64,000 bases of DNA from UBA1351 sp963677885 (GTDB lineage: Bacteria; Bacillota; Clostridia; Lachnospirales; Vallitaleaceae): contig OY782500.1 of NCBI GenBank assembly GCA_963677885.1, forward strand, positions 1,798,001-1,862,000. The letters are read 5' to 3'. The position numbers and the translations under genes are program-made. Below the pieces are notes generated by a model. The model was given only the letters and a program-made list of their open reading frames with translations. It had not been told where the DNA came from and searched no databases. Shown in pieces: positions 1-9,326 of this stretch (its first letter is position 1; each line of letters begins with the position of its first letter).

Positions 1-1
1 G

Positions 2-541
2 GAAGAAGCCCTAAGACAAAACCACATCTGGCACAACCTGGGCTTCACCAACATGAAAGTCTCAGTCAACGTCAGCGTAGCCCAACTCTACAACCCTGGC
101 TTTCTGGATTTTGTCAAATCCCTTCTTGAAAAATACCATATCGCTGCAAACTACTTGGAGCTGGAACTCACAGAAAACATCTTCATCGATGACCATGCCC
201 AAATCAATGAAACCCTTATTCAGTTAAACAACTTAGGTGTATCCATTGCCATTGATGATTTCGGTACCGGCTTCTCATCTCTCGGTCGAATCAGAGACCT
301 GTCCGTCGATATCCTCAAACTGGACATAAGCTTCACCCGTAACCTGACCAAACACGAAAGAGACCGTAACCTCTCCCTCGCTATCCTCGATATGGCCAAA
401 GCCCTTGACCTAAAAGTCATTGCCGAAGGCGTAGAAACCAAAGACCAACTCGACATCCTCTCCTCCTACGGCTGCCGCTACATCCAAGGCTACTACTTCT
501 TCAAACCCATGACCCCCGCCGAACTCACCCACTATTTTTAA
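2..541 (+). CDS. EAL-domain c-di-GMP phosphodiesterase, C-terminal part (cut by window edge)
   Basis: The reading frame is open from base 2, so the gene starts outside the window; only about 179 residues of the EAL domain are present. Visible EAL landmarks are ELTEN, DDFGTGFSSL, KLDISF, AEGVET and QGYYF, which include metal- and substrate-binding acidic residues. The namesake E-x-L motif would lie upstream. EAL enzymes hydrolyse cyclic di-GMP to pGpG and so favour motility over sessile growth; whether this one carries a GGDEF or sensor domain cannot be seen. The stop codon lies directly before a copy of the 33-nt dispersed repeat. Confidence 0.93.
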   Translation, partial: EEALRQNHIWHNLGFTNMKVSVNVSVAQLYNPGFLDFVKSLLEKYHIAANYLELELTENIFIDDHAQINETLIQLNNLGVSIAIDDFGTGFSSLGRIRDLSVDILKLDISFTRNLTKHERDRNLSLAILDMAKALDLKVIAEGVETKDQLDILSSYGCRYIQGYYFFKPMTPAELTHYF

Positions 542-574
542 CTTTCTTACACTATCCAACCAAGCTCCGGGAGT
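542..574 (+). repeat. 33-nt dispersed repeat, outlying copy
   Basis: It starts CTTTCTTACACTATCC and ends CTCCGGGAGT. It lies between two convergent genes, just after the EAL stop and just before the stop of the minus-strand oxidoreductase. It is about 30 kb from the main cluster of this repeat at 30.3-53.4 kb. Its inner CAAGCTCCGGG differs slightly from the usual CAAGKRCCGGG. Confidence 0.85.
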
Positions 575-577
575 GCT

Positions 578-1192
578 TTACTCCGCTAAAGCAATTGATT
601 TCTTAACAAAATACTCATCTTCCATCACCTTGACCATCACTTCTGCCACATTTGCCCTGGAAACAGCCTTTTTCCTTTTAGGAAGTCCTTCTTCTGCGAT
701 CTCATAATCACCTGTAGGCTCACCATTCTTCAACTGCATAGGACGAATTATCGTATAGTCAAATCCCTCTTGCTTATACAAGTCAGCAGCACCTCTATGA
801 TCATCAATCACATTTCCCAACAACATCCGAATAAACCATTTAAAAGGACCCTTAAACTCGTCCTCAATACCAGCTGTTGCCATATAAACCACCCGCTTCA
901 CTCCAACAATCTTCATGGCACCTGTAATACTTTGGGCCATTCTAGTTAGCTGATCCGAAGCTTTTGTCGTACTAGACCCTAAACAAGACATAACAACATC
1001 ATGTCCAGTCATAACCCGTCCAATCCCCTCACTATCAAAAATATCCCCTACAATCAAATCAAGTCGTTCGTGAGATATAGCCATCCTATCAGGATTCCGT
1101 ACATAAGCCGTAACATCATACCCCTTATCGAGTAACAACTTGGTCAAAATACTCCCCGTTGCGCCTGTTGCTCCAAAAATCAAAACTTTCAT
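578..1192 (-). CDS. NAD(P)H-binding atypical short-chain dehydrogenase
   Basis: A 204-residue Rossmann protein. The N-terminus MKVLIFGATGATGSILT carries the GxxGxxG dinucleotide-binding loop. Lengthy hydrophobic beta strands and the C-terminal RANVAEVMVKVMED pattern fit the NmrA-like/NAD(P)H-binding family (PF13460). Such proteins act as reductases or as redox sensors without catalysis; the substrate cannot be told. The ATG follows an ideal AAGGAGG site at 7 nt. The gene stands alone, convergent with the EAL gene. Confidence 0.85.
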   Translation of the reverse strand: MKVLIFGATGATGSILTKLLLDKGYDVTAYVRNPDRMAISHERLDLIVGDIFDSEGIGRVMTGHDVVMSCLGSSTTKASDQLTRMAQSITGAMKIVGVKRVVYMATAGIEDEFKGPFKWFIRMLLGNVIDDHRGAADLYKQEGFDYTIIRPMQLKNGEPTGDYEIAEEGLPKRKKAVSRANVAEVMVKVMEDEYFVKKSIALAE

Positions 1193-1259
1193 ACTAACCT
1201 CCTTATCGTATCAGCCATCAACTCTGTTAATCACACTTCTCCATTGTCGCAATGTATAC

Positions 1260-1730
1260 TTACTCCCTTAAAGTGGCCTTTATCTTCAAAGGCTCCTCAA
1301 GCAATGTCAATCCCTCAAGTACATCTTTTACCACAATATCGGCAGCAGCTAGAGCCTTCATAGAGCACCCCTCTCCTCCAATAACTCCTATAGAAAGTCG
1401 GCTCTCTTCAAGCATTTTAGCATCATTACTTCCATTTCCCATACACATGGTCCTCATAGCTCCAAGACTTTTCACAAAATCAGATTTTTCCTGGGTTCCA
1501 TTTCCACTAGTCAATATATGAACATCAATTCCGGTGTTCTCAAATTCCTTTTTGACACTACCATAAGTATCTGCCGTCAAAATATAAACCTTAACCCTCG
1601 TCCTTAACACTTGAAGCTTTTCCATAACTCCACGAACAACTTTACCATCACAAGCAATCGTACCATTATAATCAAGAACAAGATTCTCTATTTCCAGCGT
1701 ATCATAACCTGGTATTTCGATTTTAATCAT
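1260..1730 (-). CDS. HAD-family phosphatase (soluble P-type-ATPase-like)
   Basis: A HAD hydrolase of about 156 residues. Motif I is LDYNGTIACDG, with the nucleophile Asp; motif II is ILTADTYGS, with Thr; motif IV is GNGSNDAKML. There is no cap domain, which fits the small cytosolic HADs annotated as soluble P-type ATPase-like (COG4087). The ATG at 1730 was chosen because GGAGG lies 6-7 nt upstream; a longer frame to 1766 has no such site. Substrate unknown. Confidence 0.82.
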   Translation of the reverse strand: MIKIEIPGYDTLEIENLVLDYNGTIACDGKVVRGVMEKLQVLRTRVKVYILTADTYGSVKKEFENTGIDVHILTSGNGTQEKSDFVKSLGAMRTMCMGNGSNDAKMLEESRLSIGVIGGEGCSMKALAAADIVVKDVLEGLTLLEEPLKIKATLRE

Positions 1731-1783
1731 ATTAACCTCCGGGAAACATTTAACATCATACTCCACAAATAAGTAAATTTTAA

Positions 1784-1808
1784 CAAAAAAACGGCCACAG
1801 GACCGTTA
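1784..1808 (-). terminator. Possible intrinsic terminator after the Rpn fragment
   Basis: Read on the minus strand, ACGG pairs with CCGT around a short loop and is followed by a run of seven to eight T. The stem is short, so this is only a moderate candidate. It sits just after the stop of the truncated Rpn gene. Confidence 0.5.
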
Positions 1809-1831
1809 TTAAACCAATATATATGTATCAA

Positions 1832-2226
1832 TTAATTCTTTTGATTCCTCAATATCCTAATCTCATCAAGAGACAAACCACTAACCTTACTCAGTTCATC
1901 ATCATCTATTCTTCCTATCAACTTCAACACCATTTCAGTAACTGCTTCTTCTTTCCCTTCTTCTCTTCCTTCTTCTCTTCCCTGGTCATAATTCATCTTC
2001 ATCCGGGCATCATAATCCATCCTGGCCTTCTCTATCTGATCAATCCGAAACCTTTCCACGTCGTCTGCACTGACGTATTTTAGCTTCTCAACAGCCTTTT
2101 CAATATCCTTATTATCCTTAGCAAGCATATCTATCACTTCCTCATTTTCAGTTGCCAACAATAATGACCATGCGTCTTTTTCATTATAACACTCTCTTGG
2201 GACCTTTGGTAGTTCAATGAACTCTT
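1832..2226 (-). pseudogene. Rpn-family PD-(D/E)XK nuclease, C-terminal fragment
   Basis: The fragment matches the C-terminal third of the intact gene at 14727-15632 almost residue for residue (EEVIDMLAKDNKDIEKAVEK, FRIDQIEKARMDY). The homology continues in frame upstream of the first possible start, to about 2223 (ELPKVP, CYNEK, AWSLLLATE), and then stops abruptly beside the neighbouring gene. The catalytic N-terminal nuclease domain is missing, so it cannot be an active recombination-promoting nuclease. It keeps the EGREEGKEE linker and the LSLDEI helix typical of the family tail. Confidence 0.85.
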
Positions 2227-2227
2227 C

Positions 2228-2500
2228 CTACAACCCATCCCGATAAATCTCATTTATCCTCGCCTGAGCCTGCTCTGACCGATGCTTATCCACAATCCGG
2301 TCCCGATCACTGATAATTGCAAACATCTCATCCACAACCTCTTCCAAACTAGGCTGGGAATACCTGTACAGATACCCTGCCATCCTCTCAGCAGTAAAAT
2401 CCGTATTCATATACTTATATGCAACTTCCTTACAAAACTCATCAGGAAAGCCCTTTTCAAACAACAACTTATATACCGTAAAACTTTTTTCAGACGCCAT
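2228..2500 (-). CDS. Small helical protein of unknown function
   Basis: About 90 residues, predicted helical, starting MASEKSFTVYKLL. No catalytic motif is seen. I do not recognise a named family. The second of two tandem ATGs (2500) sits about 7 nt from a GAGGT site and was taken as start. The truncated Rpn gene abuts its stop codon, so an old rearrangement broke the Rpn gene here but left this frame intact. Confidence 0.6.
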   Translation of the reverse strand: MASEKSFTVYKLLFEKGFPDEFCKEVAYKYMNTDFTAERMAGYLYRYSQPSLEEVVDEMFAIISDRDRIVDKHRSEQAQARINEIYRDGL

Positions 2501-2547
2501 CATCTACCTCACAAACTAATCGATCATAAAAAAGATAAACCCTAAGT

Positions 2548-3159
2548 CTACTCCATCTTCCCAGACTCGAACTTCCCAGACAGGAGATTTTCAAGAATAA
2601 TCTCCTCACTCCAGGAATCATCAGGAAAAATATTTGAATAACATCCTGTCGTCGAGACATGATGACTATCCGAATTGGTTACAACAGGAAGGCCAAGCTC
2701 CTTGGCAAGAGCCAACCGTTTCTCATATTTATAGGAACCAATATTACTGGAAAGAACTTCCACAGCATCCGGTTTATATTCATAGATTCCAGGTTCAACC
2801 TTGTCTGAATACCGGTAAGGATGAGCCAGAATGATAGCCCCACCACGAGCCTTTACAAACTTCCACAAATCTTTATACGTCCAGTTTTCACCTTCAATGG
2901 CCTTATCATGAACCCCAAGCACCACAAAATCATCCCAACTGGATCCACGAACCGTAACTTCAATCCCCTGAAAAATCTGGAAAGGGGCATATTTCTTATT
3001 TAGTGCATCAATCTTCTCCTGAGGAAAAAGACGCATATGCTCCGTTATAAACATAGCATCAATCCCACGGCCAATAGCTGATTGAACCTGTTCTTCAGGT
3101 GTTGAGCTTGCACAGCCAGATAATAAACTTGTGTGAACGTGAAAATCTATATATAGCAT
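2548..3159 (-). CDS. PHP-domain phosphoesterase
   Basis: A 203-residue protein covering one PHP fold. Metal-binding motifs appear in order: DFHVHTSLLSGC near residue 5, FITEH near 38, GIEVTV near 65, ILAHPYR near 113 and TNSDSHH near 163. These His, Asp and Glu residues form the trinuclear metal site of PHP phosphoesterases (relatives of histidinol phosphatase, the PolIII PHP domain and YciV-type nucleases). The substrate is not determined. An AAGGAG site lies about 14 nt before the ATG, a little far. A promoter is proposed at 3213-3242. Confidence 0.88.
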   Translation of the reverse strand: MLYIDFHVHTSLLSGCASSTPEEQVQSAIGRGIDAMFITEHMRLFPQEKIDALNKKYAPFQIFQGIEVTVRGSSWDDFVVLGVHDKAIEGENWTYKDLWKFVKARGGAIILAHPYRYSDKVEPGIYEYKPDAVEVLSSNIGSYKYEKRLALAKELGLPVVTNSDSHHVSTTGCYSNIFPDDSWSEEIILENLLSGKFESGKME

Positions 3160-3212
3160 ATAATCCCGAAATCTCCTTAATCGTCCAAAATCTTACTGTC
3201 TCTTGCTCTGTT

Positions 3213-3242
3213 ATTATATAATATTAAGCCAGTACATGTAAA
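3213..3242 (-). promoter_or_regulatory. Candidate sigma-A promoter for the PHP gene
   Basis: On the minus strand TTTACA (3237-3242) and TATAAT (3213-3218) are separated by 18 nt, about 54 nt before the start codon. Two inverted repeats lie just upstream of it. Confidence 0.5.
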
Positions 3243-3269
3243 ATCCTTTAATACCCTGGCCGATTTTTA

Positions 3270-3336
3270 ACTTCTGACCGATTCGGCCAGAAGTACAATT
3301 CAAGTTATTATCTGAATATTGAGAATATTCAGATAA
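3270..3336. repeat. Two adjacent inverted repeats
   Basis: The first (3270-3294) is a 25-nt palindrome, ACTTCTG at one end and CAGAAGT at the other, with one mismatch. The second (3308-3336) has perfect 13-nt arms ending AATATT around a 3-nt spacer GAG. They lie after the stop of the large helicase and before the PHP promoter. They may be operators or transcript-end hairpins. Neither is followed by a T run in the relevant direction. Confidence 0.7.
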
Positions 3337-3377
3337 CTACAGAATTTATTACCAGCATAAAATAACCAATAACATGG

Positions 3378-6300
3378 TCATCTTCCCATTTCCTTCATCC
3401 TAACAATAGGCATAAGAACCCTAACATCCTCATCCATCTCCTCATTCTTCCAATATACAACCATATGCACCTTGGCATCCTGAAGCACATACCCCTTATC
3501 ACGATAATGATTCAATTGATTTCGAAAACTTTTGGAAAAGGCCAACACCTGCTTGCCAAACTGATTATTGCACCCTCTAAGATCTACTTGAAGCGAATCA
3601 CCACTTTTAAGATCAGCAACCCTTTCTTTGAACTCATCCTTACTAAACAAACTCAGAAAAATATCCTTATACCCCAACTGGAAGCTAATGTTTGAGTGCG
3701 TCTTATACGTATTCTTCACATCTGACAAACTAACACCCTCAATCTTTTTCTGCTTACTATTTAGATAAAGTCCCTTTTCTTCAGCTGCACTTGGTATTCT
3801 CATGGATTGAATCTCAGTAAACGTCCTGTGTAAGTCCATATCCCTGTAATGAACCACCAAGGCTCTTTTAGCCCTGGTCATAGCAACATACAAAAGTCGT
3901 TTATTTTCATCCCATTGATCTCTGAATTTATCCAACATAATGATGACACTGTCAAACTCCCGCCCCTTTGCTTTGTGCATAGTCGAAACCAGAATAACAT
4001 CATTTTCAGAATAGATAAAATCCTCGAGTTTGGATTCTCTAAGGAATATCTTAAAATCCGATACGTATTTATGTTCTCCGGCTAAAATCTCAAAATCAGA
4101 GAACAATCGCTTACACAATCCAACATGTTCACTGGCAGCATATTTTTTCAAAGTCTTATACTTGGCATTCCCCCATCGTTCAAAGTCAATGGTTGGTTGA
4201 TCGTCATCCAGGGCCAAGCAATCTACAAAAAATCTTATTTCATCAAGGTTCTTAAGCTTTACCTCCTCTGAGGTCTGAATCAACTTAGCAGGAATCTGCA
4301 AATCGGTCAGCCTTCCAGCAACCTGTAAGGCCTCTTCATTGGTTGCAGTCAAAATACAAACTGATCCACTAGCCCCTTTAGAGGTCAAGCCTTCAATCAC
4401 ACCATCCAACATATTATCATGATAATATCGAATCAATTCAATTGCACCATCAGACTGGGACTTGGCCATAATTGGCGTCGTCTTCATTCTTTCACTAATC
4501 CCTTTTACATATTGATTGCAAAACTCTACCAAATTTGACTCACTTCGGTAGTTATCCACTAGCTCATATAACTTTGCACCATCAGCCATGGCAATTTTCT
4601 TCATATACTCTGATTTTGCATCTCTAAACTCATATATATTTTGATCATCATCACCAACAGCAATAACCCGCATATTAGGATTCTGCTTTGTCATGGCCCG
4701 GACTAACTGAAACTCGTGCTCATCCATATCCTGAGCCTCATCGATAACCATAACTGTCTTTGTAATCCTTGACTGTTCCACTTGGCCCGTTTTTATCAGT
4801 TGAGCTGTTTCCATGACTATATTGGTAGATTTTTCAATATCCCCAACTCTTCCAAGGATATCAAAGCAAAAAGAGTGAAAAGTCTTAATATCCACATAGT
4901 TAGCTGAGCTTCCAATCAGATGTTTTAACCTCCTCTTAAACTCAGTAGCCGCTGCTCTCGAAAAAGTCACCATCAAAAGCTGCTCATGCTTAACATCCTC
5001 CATAAGAAGCAAGGAGGCCAATTTATGTACCAAAATCCGTGTTTTGCCGCTTCCAGGTCCTGCCGCCACCACAATATACTTACTATCCTGGTCATTAACA
5101 ATTTCCAGCTGAGCTGTAGACAGTTCTCCAAAAAGTTGTCTGAATTTTGCCGGTGTTATATTTTTACCTATTTCCTTCCCCTTGGAACCCTTAAAATACT
5201 TGGCTAGAAAGGTCTGATAATTCAAGGTAAAATAATCATCCACAAATTGTAAGGCAGCTTCATAATTCTCAAGCATTTTAGTCGCATATTCTCCGACGAT
5301 ATGAATCTGCTGAGCCTTTTGCTCATAATATGTCTGCAACTGCTTATAATCCTCAATTTTATATTGAATCATATTGTTCTCTTCAAGTCTTTCAATATTG
5401 AGAGCATTATAGATAACCAGGAAACCACCTTCAATCTTCAAGGCCTCAATCCGGCTAAGATAGAACAAGGTATCTTCAATGTCCTTCTGACTGACTTTCG
5501 CGTCAAACATGCGAAACTCACTCATGTATTCATCCCTAAGTTCAAGAACAGAAAACTCCACCACACCTTCATCTTGTGGATCCTCTTCGCTCTTATCATA
5601 TAAATACCTTAAAACAAAATCTCCTATAGTCACCCTCTTCTCATAAGCCCTAAGAATACTATCCCTATCCTTAAGGAAATGTATTCTAAAGTGATTTTTC
5701 GACTGTCTGGAACTCTCTTTCTTAATCACATGTTGAATGCCAAGAAAATTTAAGATTGTAATGATCTTCTCAGGAGATACTCGTTTTAAGTCTCTCTTCT
5801 CTGCTTCCTCATTTAACTCTTTAATATTGACAATGCCGTCCTCATCAATAACTTCATATAAAAAAGCTTCCAGTTCCCGGTGCCATTTAAAAAGATTTAA
5901 CGCCTTCTGTTTGGTCATGTCTTCCTTCAGATATGCAGCCAGGTCCTTCTTGTCAGCTAGTATTTTTTCTTCCTTTAACAGGCCAACAATATGTACGACA
6001 TCAGCTCTTTTTATCCCCAATTGGTCACTGATGTATTCAATACGCATTTCTCCAACATCATCAGAATTCTTTCTGCTTCTTGCTGCAATAAGTTTGGACA
6101 CAATACGAATAGCCAACTCAGCTTCGGCTTCTTCAAAGCGATGGGACCCCCTGATCCTTTCAGCGGCCTCTCGTACACTCTCCGACAATATACTGTCTGC
6201 ATATACTCTTGGACTGTTCTGCCCTCTTTTTAAATATCCAGCCTGCTCCAGGGCTGAAATTGCAGTCTTAACCCTGGTTTCGATATCGTACACACTATCG

Positions 6301-8285
6301 TCCCATCCAGCTTTTCTTGCAATCTCAAGAGCTGACTTGGAAACTTTTTTTCTAAACCGGGTAATCTCTTTGATCGCCCTCCACACATTACCAATCTCAG
6401 AAATATTTAGTTTAGTTTGGTTCAACAAGGTAAAATGCCCATTCAAATCTTCATCATTATAGAGAACAAAACACTCAGCATTAATATTCTGGTCTCGTCC
6501 CGCTCTACCCGCCTCCTGAACATAATTCTCCAATGAATTGGATATCTGATAATGAACAACCAAACCTACATCTGCTTTATCTACTCCCATGCCAAAAGCT
6601 GAGGTAGCAACCATGATATCAACTTCACCCATGGTGAATTGATCTTGGTTAAAAGACTTTTCCTTTTTATCCATTTTTCCATGATAGGCTTTGGCCCGGT
6701 ACCCATCACTGGACAAACGCCTAGCTAAATCTTCTGTCTTTTTGGTTGATGATGAATATATAATTGTAGGACAGTCATGAGTAGCGATTAACGTTCTTAA
6801 TCGATCATACTTATCTTGATTCGAGCATGGAATGACTTTATATCTAAGATTCTTCCTCGCCGCACTTGCCGTATATAGTTCAAGATCCAAATCCAGATTT
6901 ATCCTAAAATATTCCCTGATATCATCAACAACATTTTGCTTGGCAGTCGCTGTAAAACAAGACACCGGTATCATGTCATTCAATTGCTTCTTTTCATATA
7001 TGTTCCGTATAAACTCAGCGATATAAAGATAATCCACCCTAAAATCTTGGCCCCATGCAGAAAAACAATGGGCCTCATCAATAACAAACCTTTCAATTTT
7101 TCTACCCAGAAGCAATCTTTCCATAGACCTTGATCTCAGTGATTCAGGCGATATATATAGAATTTTTGCAGATCCATCTTCAACTCTCTCAACAGCTTTT
7201 GAACGTTCAATTGGATCTAACAAACCATTAATGGTTACAGACTCCGTAATCCCCTTTTTCTCAAGATTATCTACCTGGTCCTTCATCAATGACTGCAGCG
7301 GAGATATAACCACGGTTAATCCCCTGGTTGCCCTTCCAGCCATTAAAGCAGGTATCTGAAAAGTAATAGATTTCCCTCCACCTGTTGGAAAAATTGCAAG
7401 CAAAGACTTTCCATAAAGTGCAGCCTCAACAGCCCTCTCCTGAAGTGGAACACCATCAAATTTTCTGTAAGCCTGGTAACCAAAAAAATCTTCTAAACCC
7501 ACAAGCGGATCCAAGGCTTTATCACAATAAGAACAGCCTGTTAAACAAGGATTATTCCTCAGTTTATTCAGCACTGTTTCAACTTCAGGGTATGACACCA
7601 GAACCCATCTTGGCGTAATAGAGGATTGGTCATCTGCATGAATAATTGCAATAGCATAAGCCAACTCAACCGGATTTTCATCAATCAATTTAGAAAGGTC
7701 TACATTCCCACAAATCAACCCATCCATATTACTGCGTATTCTTTTCTCTGCACTAACACGATCCGTATTTTCACCATCTCTTGTTCCTGATATTCTCGAA
7801 ATCAAACCTGTCTTCTTCAAAGAATCAAGATATGTAAAGAAAGCCTCAAACTCCCTCTGTTCTTGCAGCAAGAATTTAAGAACATCCTTAAGCCATTCAT
7901 CTAATTGCTTATAAGCTGTAAGGCAATCAAAAAACAAATCCTTTGCCTTCAAGGAATCATTCAAGGGGTTATTCACTTGCTCAGTATGTAATTTATCATC
8001 CTTGACCAAGTGATGATAAGGCTTCTTTGGAAATAGAAGCGGAGAAATGTGCAGTGTATCAATGAGTGGTACATTTACAATAGTAGGATCAAGTCTCTTC
8101 AGGTACTGCAGGTCATGAGCAAACACATTATGTCCGCACAAATACGAAGCTCCCCTAATAAACCTAAAGAACTCATGACTGTTTCCTGTATGAAGCTGTC
8201 TTCCCTTGTCGCTGGTGGCACCATAGTCCTTAATTTCTTTCGAGTCAAGGGACACTTCTGTGTCAAAGAAAATAATCTCTCCCAT
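3378..8285 (-). CDS. Giant fusion: DEDD-exonuclease-like + RecQ helicase + UvrD helicase
   Basis: 1635 residues. The N-terminus (about 1-100: IFFDTEVS, GHNVFAHD) looks like a DEDD/RNase H-fold exonuclease. A RecQ core follows, with Walker A FPTGGGKS near 302, DEAHCFSAWG near 403, and the QEAGRAGRD motif. After about 400 residues of winged-helix and linker comes a UvrD/Rep helicase: AAGPGSGKTR near 1075, VIDEAQDMDE near 1183, GDDDQNIYEF, VSTMHKAKGRE and LYVAMTRAK near 1466. It should move on DNA and act in recombination or repair; two different motors in one chain is unusual but exists as a family. The ATG follows AAGGGG. A 31-nt palindrome sits directly upstream. Confidence 0.92.
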   Translation of the reverse strand: MGEIIFFDTEVSLDSKEIKDYGATSDKGRQLHTGNSHEFFRFIRGASYLCGHNVFAHDLQYLKRLDPTIVNVPLIDTLHISPLLFPKKPYHHLVKDDKLHTEQVNNPLNDSLKAKDLFFDCLTAYKQLDEWLKDVLKFLLQEQREFEAFFTYLDSLKKTGLISRISGTRDGENTDRVSAEKRIRSNMDGLICGNVDLSKLIDENPVELAYAIAIIHADDQSSITPRWVLVSYPEVETVLNKLRNNPCLTGCSYCDKALDPLVGLEDFFGYQAYRKFDGVPLQERAVEAALYGKSLLAIFPTGGGKSITFQIPALMAGRATRGLTVVISPLQSLMKDQVDNLEKKGITESVTINGLLDPIERSKAVERVEDGSAKILYISPESLRSRSMERLLLGRKIERFVIDEAHCFSAWGQDFRVDYLYIAEFIRNIYEKKQLNDMIPVSCFTATAKQNVVDDIREYFRINLDLDLELYTASAARKNLRYKVIPCSNQDKYDRLRTLIATHDCPTIIYSSSTKKTEDLARRLSSDGYRAKAYHGKMDKKEKSFNQDQFTMGEVDIMVATSAFGMGVDKADVGLVVHYQISNSLENYVQEAGRAGRDQNINAECFVLYNDEDLNGHFTLLNQTKLNISEIGNVWRAIKEITRFRKKVSKSALEIARKAGWDDSVYDIETRVKTAISALEQAGYLKRGQNSPRVYADSILSESVREAAERIRGSHRFEEAEAELAIRIVSKLIAARSRKNSDDVGEMRIEYISDQLGIKRADVVHIVGLLKEEKILADKKDLAAYLKEDMTKQKALNLFKWHRELEAFLYEVIDEDGIVNIKELNEEAEKRDLKRVSPEKIITILNFLGIQHVIKKESSRQSKNHFRIHFLKDRDSILRAYEKRVTIGDFVLRYLYDKSEEDPQDEGVVEFSVLELRDEYMSEFRMFDAKVSQKDIEDTLFYLSRIEALKIEGGFLVIYNALNIERLEENNMIQYKIEDYKQLQTYYEQKAQQIHIVGEYATKMLENYEAALQFVDDYFTLNYQTFLAKYFKGSKGKEIGKNITPAKFRQLFGELSTAQLEIVNDQDSKYIVVAAGPGSGKTRILVHKLASLLLMEDVKHEQLLMVTFSRAAATEFKRRLKHLIGSSANYVDIKTFHSFCFDILGRVGDIEKSTNIVMETAQLIKTGQVEQSRITKTVMVIDEAQDMDEHEFQLVRAMTKQNPNMRVIAVGDDDQNIYEFRDAKSEYMKKIAMADGAKLYELVDNYRSESNLVEFCNQYVKGISERMKTTPIMAKSQSDGAIELIRYYHDNMLDGVIEGLTSKGASGSVCILTATNEEALQVAGRLTDLQIPAKLIQTSEEVKLKNLDEIRFFVDCLALDDDQPTIDFERWGNAKYKTLKKYAASEHVGLCKRLFSDFEILAGEHKYVSDFKIFLRESKLEDFIYSENDVILVSTMHKAKGREFDSVIIMLDKFRDQWDENKRLLYVAMTRAKRALVVHYRDMDLHRTFTEIQSMRIPSAAEEKGLYLNSKQKKIEGVSLSDVKNTYKTHSNISFQLGYKDIFLSLFSKDEFKERVADLKSGDSLQVDLRGCNNQFGKQVLAFSKSFRNQLNHYRDKGYVLQDAKVHMVVYWKNEEMDEDVRVLMPIVRMKEMGR

Positions 8286-8296
8286 ATTTTTCCCCT

Positions 8297-8327
8297 TAAT
8301 AGTACTTATTTAAGTATAGTACTATTA
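8297..8327. promoter_or_regulatory. Palindromic candidate operator of the RecQ-UvrD gene
   Basis: Perfect 10-nt arms TAATAGTACT and AGTACTATTA flank an 11-nt centre, 11 nt upstream of the helicase start and just outside its ribosome site. The position suits repressor control or a 5'-UTR hairpin. Confidence 0.6.
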
Positions 8328-8453
8328 GAGTATATGAGCAAGTATGAGAGATAAATATTTATGAAACATCACTCCATCCATCTTTATCACATCTAATTTA
8401 TACGCCAATTATCGTGCACTGTAAATACACCGCACTTACACAAATCTACTCTT

Positions 8454-9248
8454 TTACCACTCCAAATCCTCAGGCCATTCTTCATCACTATATCTAATAT
8501 CAGTCACTGAAACCCCATACTCTCTAGCTGCTTCAATGACCTCCCTGGATAACTTCATATAATCATTACTTTGACGGATAATCTTACCAACATGAGTCGC
8601 CAATAACTTAATCCTTTTCTCCCGATCACAATCGATGTACTTCATTTCCAACATAGTTAAATATTGGGTTATAAAACCAACATATTGCATGGACTTATAA
8701 TATCTGCTTTGACCTTCTTTTGACTTTTTTCTGAGCCGCTTATAAGCTGCAAGACCACATGCATCACGAAAAGCCTCCCACATTAATTCTTGATATAGAC
8801 GAACCATAGCAATATCTCGATAGCGGCACTTATCAAAGTTCTCAACAACTTGTTCTGGCAGTCCGGGAATATCCATTTTTTTCTTATAAGCTTTATCATC
8901 TTCATGTACGATAACAAAATCATCCAAAGCCAAGGCTGCAAACATAGCCTCATGCCATATTATACTCACTGAGAATTCCACATTCACATCTGAATGTATT
9001 TTTCCATGATATTTTTGAAGTTCACTGGTATAGCCATTGTCGACAAACTCAATTTCACGGTCACCCATTAAGCAATGCCTAAGATCATATAGAACACCTT
9101 GTATTCTAAGAAGGACAGCATTATCATGCTCAAGTTCCAAGCCAGAACCAGCAACCCTTCCTATACTTTCGTATAATTCTGCAATATCTTCATTAGTTCC
9201 TGTAATAGTAACACCGGTTAAATTCTTAGTGTTTACAATCTTTATCAT
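8454..9248 (-). CDS. Uncharacterised 264-residue protein (possibly DUF6904-like)
   Basis: It starts MIKIVNTKNLTGVTITG and continues with an acidic, largely helical body. The opening resembles proteins labelled DUF6904, but I cannot confirm this without a profile search. No signal peptide, membrane segment or catalytic motif is visible. The start is supported by AGGAGA 5-6 nt upstream. It lies alone between the large helicase and the AAA ATPase. Confidence 0.7.
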   Translation of the reverse strand: MIKIVNTKNLTGVTITGTNEDIAELYESIGRVAGSGLELEHDNAVLLRIQGVLYDLRHCLMGDREIEFVDNGYTSELQKYHGKIHSDVNVEFSVSIIWHEAMFAALALDDFVIVHEDDKAYKKKMDIPGLPEQVVENFDKCRYRDIAMVRLYQELMWEAFRDACGLAAYKRLRKKSKEGQSRYYKSMQYVGFITQYLTMLEMKYIDCDREKRIKLLATHVGKIIRQSNDYMKLSREVIEAAREYGVSVTDIRYSDEEWPEDLEW

Positions 9249-9326
9249 CTCATTCTCCTAGATTTCTTCTATATTCTTACTTTCAGCTGCCATACGCCTA
9301 TACCTAAAAAGGTTCTAACAGCATCC

